Positions 5,456 through 6,524 of a DNA stretch of 6,524 nucleotides are shown piece after piece. Source of the stretch: Anaerolineae bacterium (GTDB taxonomy: Bacteria; Chloroflexota; Anaerolineae; Aggregatilineales; Phototrophicaceae); NCBI GenBank assembly GCA_025454675.1, contig JALONZ010000112.1:1-6524 (forward strand). Direction: 5' to 3'. Below the pieces are notes generated by a model. It was given only the letters and a program-made list of their open reading frames with translations. It did not search any database and was not told the DNA's origin. The position numbers were made by a program, and so were the translations under genes. Every line of letters starts with the position of its first letter. Within the stretch, counting starts at the first letter, position 1.

Positions 5456-6524
5456 GTGAGTCGTTTTGGGAATAAATACGTGATTGGTCTCACGGGGAAT
5501 ATTGCTGTTGGCAAAAGTGTAGTCCGTCAAATGCTCCAACATTTAGGCGCATATACCATTGATGCAGACGGCTTGACCCATCAGGCGATGTCTACGGGCG
5601 CGCCTGCCTATAAACCGATTGTAGAGACCTTTGGGCAAGTGATTCTTAATCCCGATAAGAGTATTAATCGGGGGATGTTGGGCAATATGGTATTTGGCAA
5701 TCCTGCTTTGCTCGCCAAATTAGAAGCCATTGTGCATCCTGTGGTGGGGCAAGCGATTAATACACTCGTCAGTCGTGCCAAGCAACCGATTGTAGTGATT
5801 GAGGCAATAAAATTAGTTGAAGGCGATTTGGGCAAAGCCTGTAATGCGATTTGGGTGGTGGATGCGACTCCCAAATCACAATATTTACGCCTGATTCAAA
5901 AACGCAAAATGACCGAAGCCGAAGCCAAGCAACGCATCCTCGCGCAGAATTCACAAAAAGACAAAGTGAAATCCGCGCATGTGGTCATCCAAAATGATGG
6001 CAACCTCGAAGAGACATGGAAGCAGGTTCAAATTGCGTGGAACGCGATTCCTGTAAATGTTCCCCCTGCCCCAACACCAAAACCGGTTGTGCCAACCACA
6101 CCTGTCGTTGCACCAAAACCACCGGTTGCAACAACACCAACCACGTCCACCGCGCCAACACCCCCACCAAAACCAACCCCAACCGCGCCCACCCTACCCA
6201 CACGTCCCGCCACTGCGCCATTAGGGACAATTTTGGTCAAACGTGGGATGCCCAACAATGCCGAACTCATCGCGGGATATTTATCACGCGCAACGGGCAA
6301 AAGTGTGAGCCGCGCGGATGTGATGATGAATTTTGGTCAAAAGAGTTATATGATTGCCGAAGCGAATGGTCGGATTGTGGCAGTGGTCGGTTGGCAAGTG
6401 GAAAATCTCATCACCCGTGTGGATGAAATTTATATTGATGCCATTCCAGAACGCCCACAAACCATTTATGCGCTGGCACAAACCATCGAAGAAGCCTCTA
6501 AAGAATTGCAAAGCGAAGTGAGTT
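5456..6524 (+). CDS. coaE: Dephospho-CoA kinase fused to Pro/Thr linker and GNAT-like domain (3' end outside window)
   Basis: The kinase phosphorylates the 3'-hydroxyl of dephospho-CoA with ATP, the last step of coenzyme A synthesis, in the cytoplasm. Residues 8-195 are a CoaE domain: P-loop GNIAVGKS (14-21), IDAD (35-38) with the expected catalytic/binding aspartates, GAPAY and FG (48-60), HP (94-95), WVVDA (133-137), a basic lid around QKRKMTEAEAKQRI (148-161), and VVIQNDG (176-182). The usual Pro-Leu-Leu-Glu stretch is replaced by EAIKLVEG (116-123). Residues 197-256 are a Pro/Thr/Ala linker. From 258 on is an extra domain whose segment from Tyr298 to Asp328 (IAEANGRIVAVVGW, then DEIYID) resembles strands beta2-beta4 of GNAT acetyltransferases, but the Q/RxxGxG/A acetyl-CoA loop is not seen after it. 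Standalone CoaE is about 200 residues, so this protein is much longer. The frame is open at the right edge after 356 codons. Confidence 0.93.
   Translation, partial: MSRFGNKYVIGLTGNIAVGKSVVRQMLQHLGAYTIDADGLTHQAMSTGAPAYKPIVETFGQVILNPDKSINRGMLGNMVFGNPALLAKLEAIVHPVVGQAINTLVSRAKQPIVVIEAIKLVEGDLGKACNAIWVVDATPKSQYLRLIQKRKMTEAEAKQRILAQNSQKDKVKSAHVVIQNDGNLEETWKQVQIAWNAIPVNVPPAPTPKPVVPTTPVVAPKPPVATTPTTSTAPTPPPKPTPTAPTLPTRPATAPLGTILVKRGMPNNAELIAGYLSRATGKSVSRADVMMNFGQKSYMIAEANGRIVAVVGWQVENLITRVDEIYIDAIPERPQTIYALAQTIEEASKELQSEVS

Noticed and set aside
6060..6200. CCA/ACC-rich repeats as a possible CRISPR or minisatellite
   Set aside because: There is no regular repeat unit and no spacer pattern; the triplets are Pro and Thr codons of the coaE linker.
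6028..6300. Gly/Val-rich open frame on the - strand
   Set aside because: It is the antisense of the Pro/Thr linker; low complexity alone keeps it open, and it has no ribosome site or family match.
6016..6426. Cys/Asn/Thr-rich open frame on the + strand within coaE
   Set aside because: It is the alternative reading of the CA-rich linker DNA. The CoaE frame has clear family motifs on both sides of the linker; this one has none.

Overview
The window is chromosomal-looking DNA from a bacterium of moderate, slightly AT-rich composition. It carries seven protein genes, no RNA genes, and no visible mobile element, CRISPR array or tRNA. The best lineage guess is Chloroflexota. That guess rests on the last gene, a dephospho-CoA kinase with a GNIAVGKS P-loop, an EAIKLVEG segment and a long C-terminal extension, and on the tandem family at the left end. 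Both are recalled impressions, not database results.

Layout. Positions 1-1149 hold two tandem paralogues on the + strand. The first is cut by the left edge and the second is complete. They are about 44% identical over 150 aligned residues, 3 nt apart, and have a possible roadblock/longin-like fold. A bidirectional terminator hairpin (about 1148-1184) separates them from a convergent YafY-type HTH-WYL regulator on the - strand (1183-2136). That regulator is divergent from a small lipocalin-like/DUF1579-type protein on the + strand (best start 2242). The gap between them holds an imperfect palindrome centred on a TATAAT box, a good candidate operator. A perfect 13-bp hairpin (2730-2763) then separates this gene from a convergent MFS transporter on the - strand (2772-4082). 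The transporter is divergent from a fold-type I PLP aminotransferase on the + strand (4232-5347). Last is coaE on the + strand (from GTG 5456, running off the right edge), preceded by an extended -10 promoter candidate and a possible 14-codon leader ORF.

How the genes relate. Three units can be argued: the paralogue pair; the regulator with its divergent DUF gene, probably controlled through the shared palindrome; and the transporter with its divergent aminotransferase, which may handle one amino-acid-like metabolite (inference only). coaE is housekeeping, catalysing the last step of coenzyme A synthesis. Its proline/threonine linker and C-terminal GNAT-like domain are the most unusual things here. 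I see no convincing new defence or mobile system. Every gap between genes is shorter than 300 bases.
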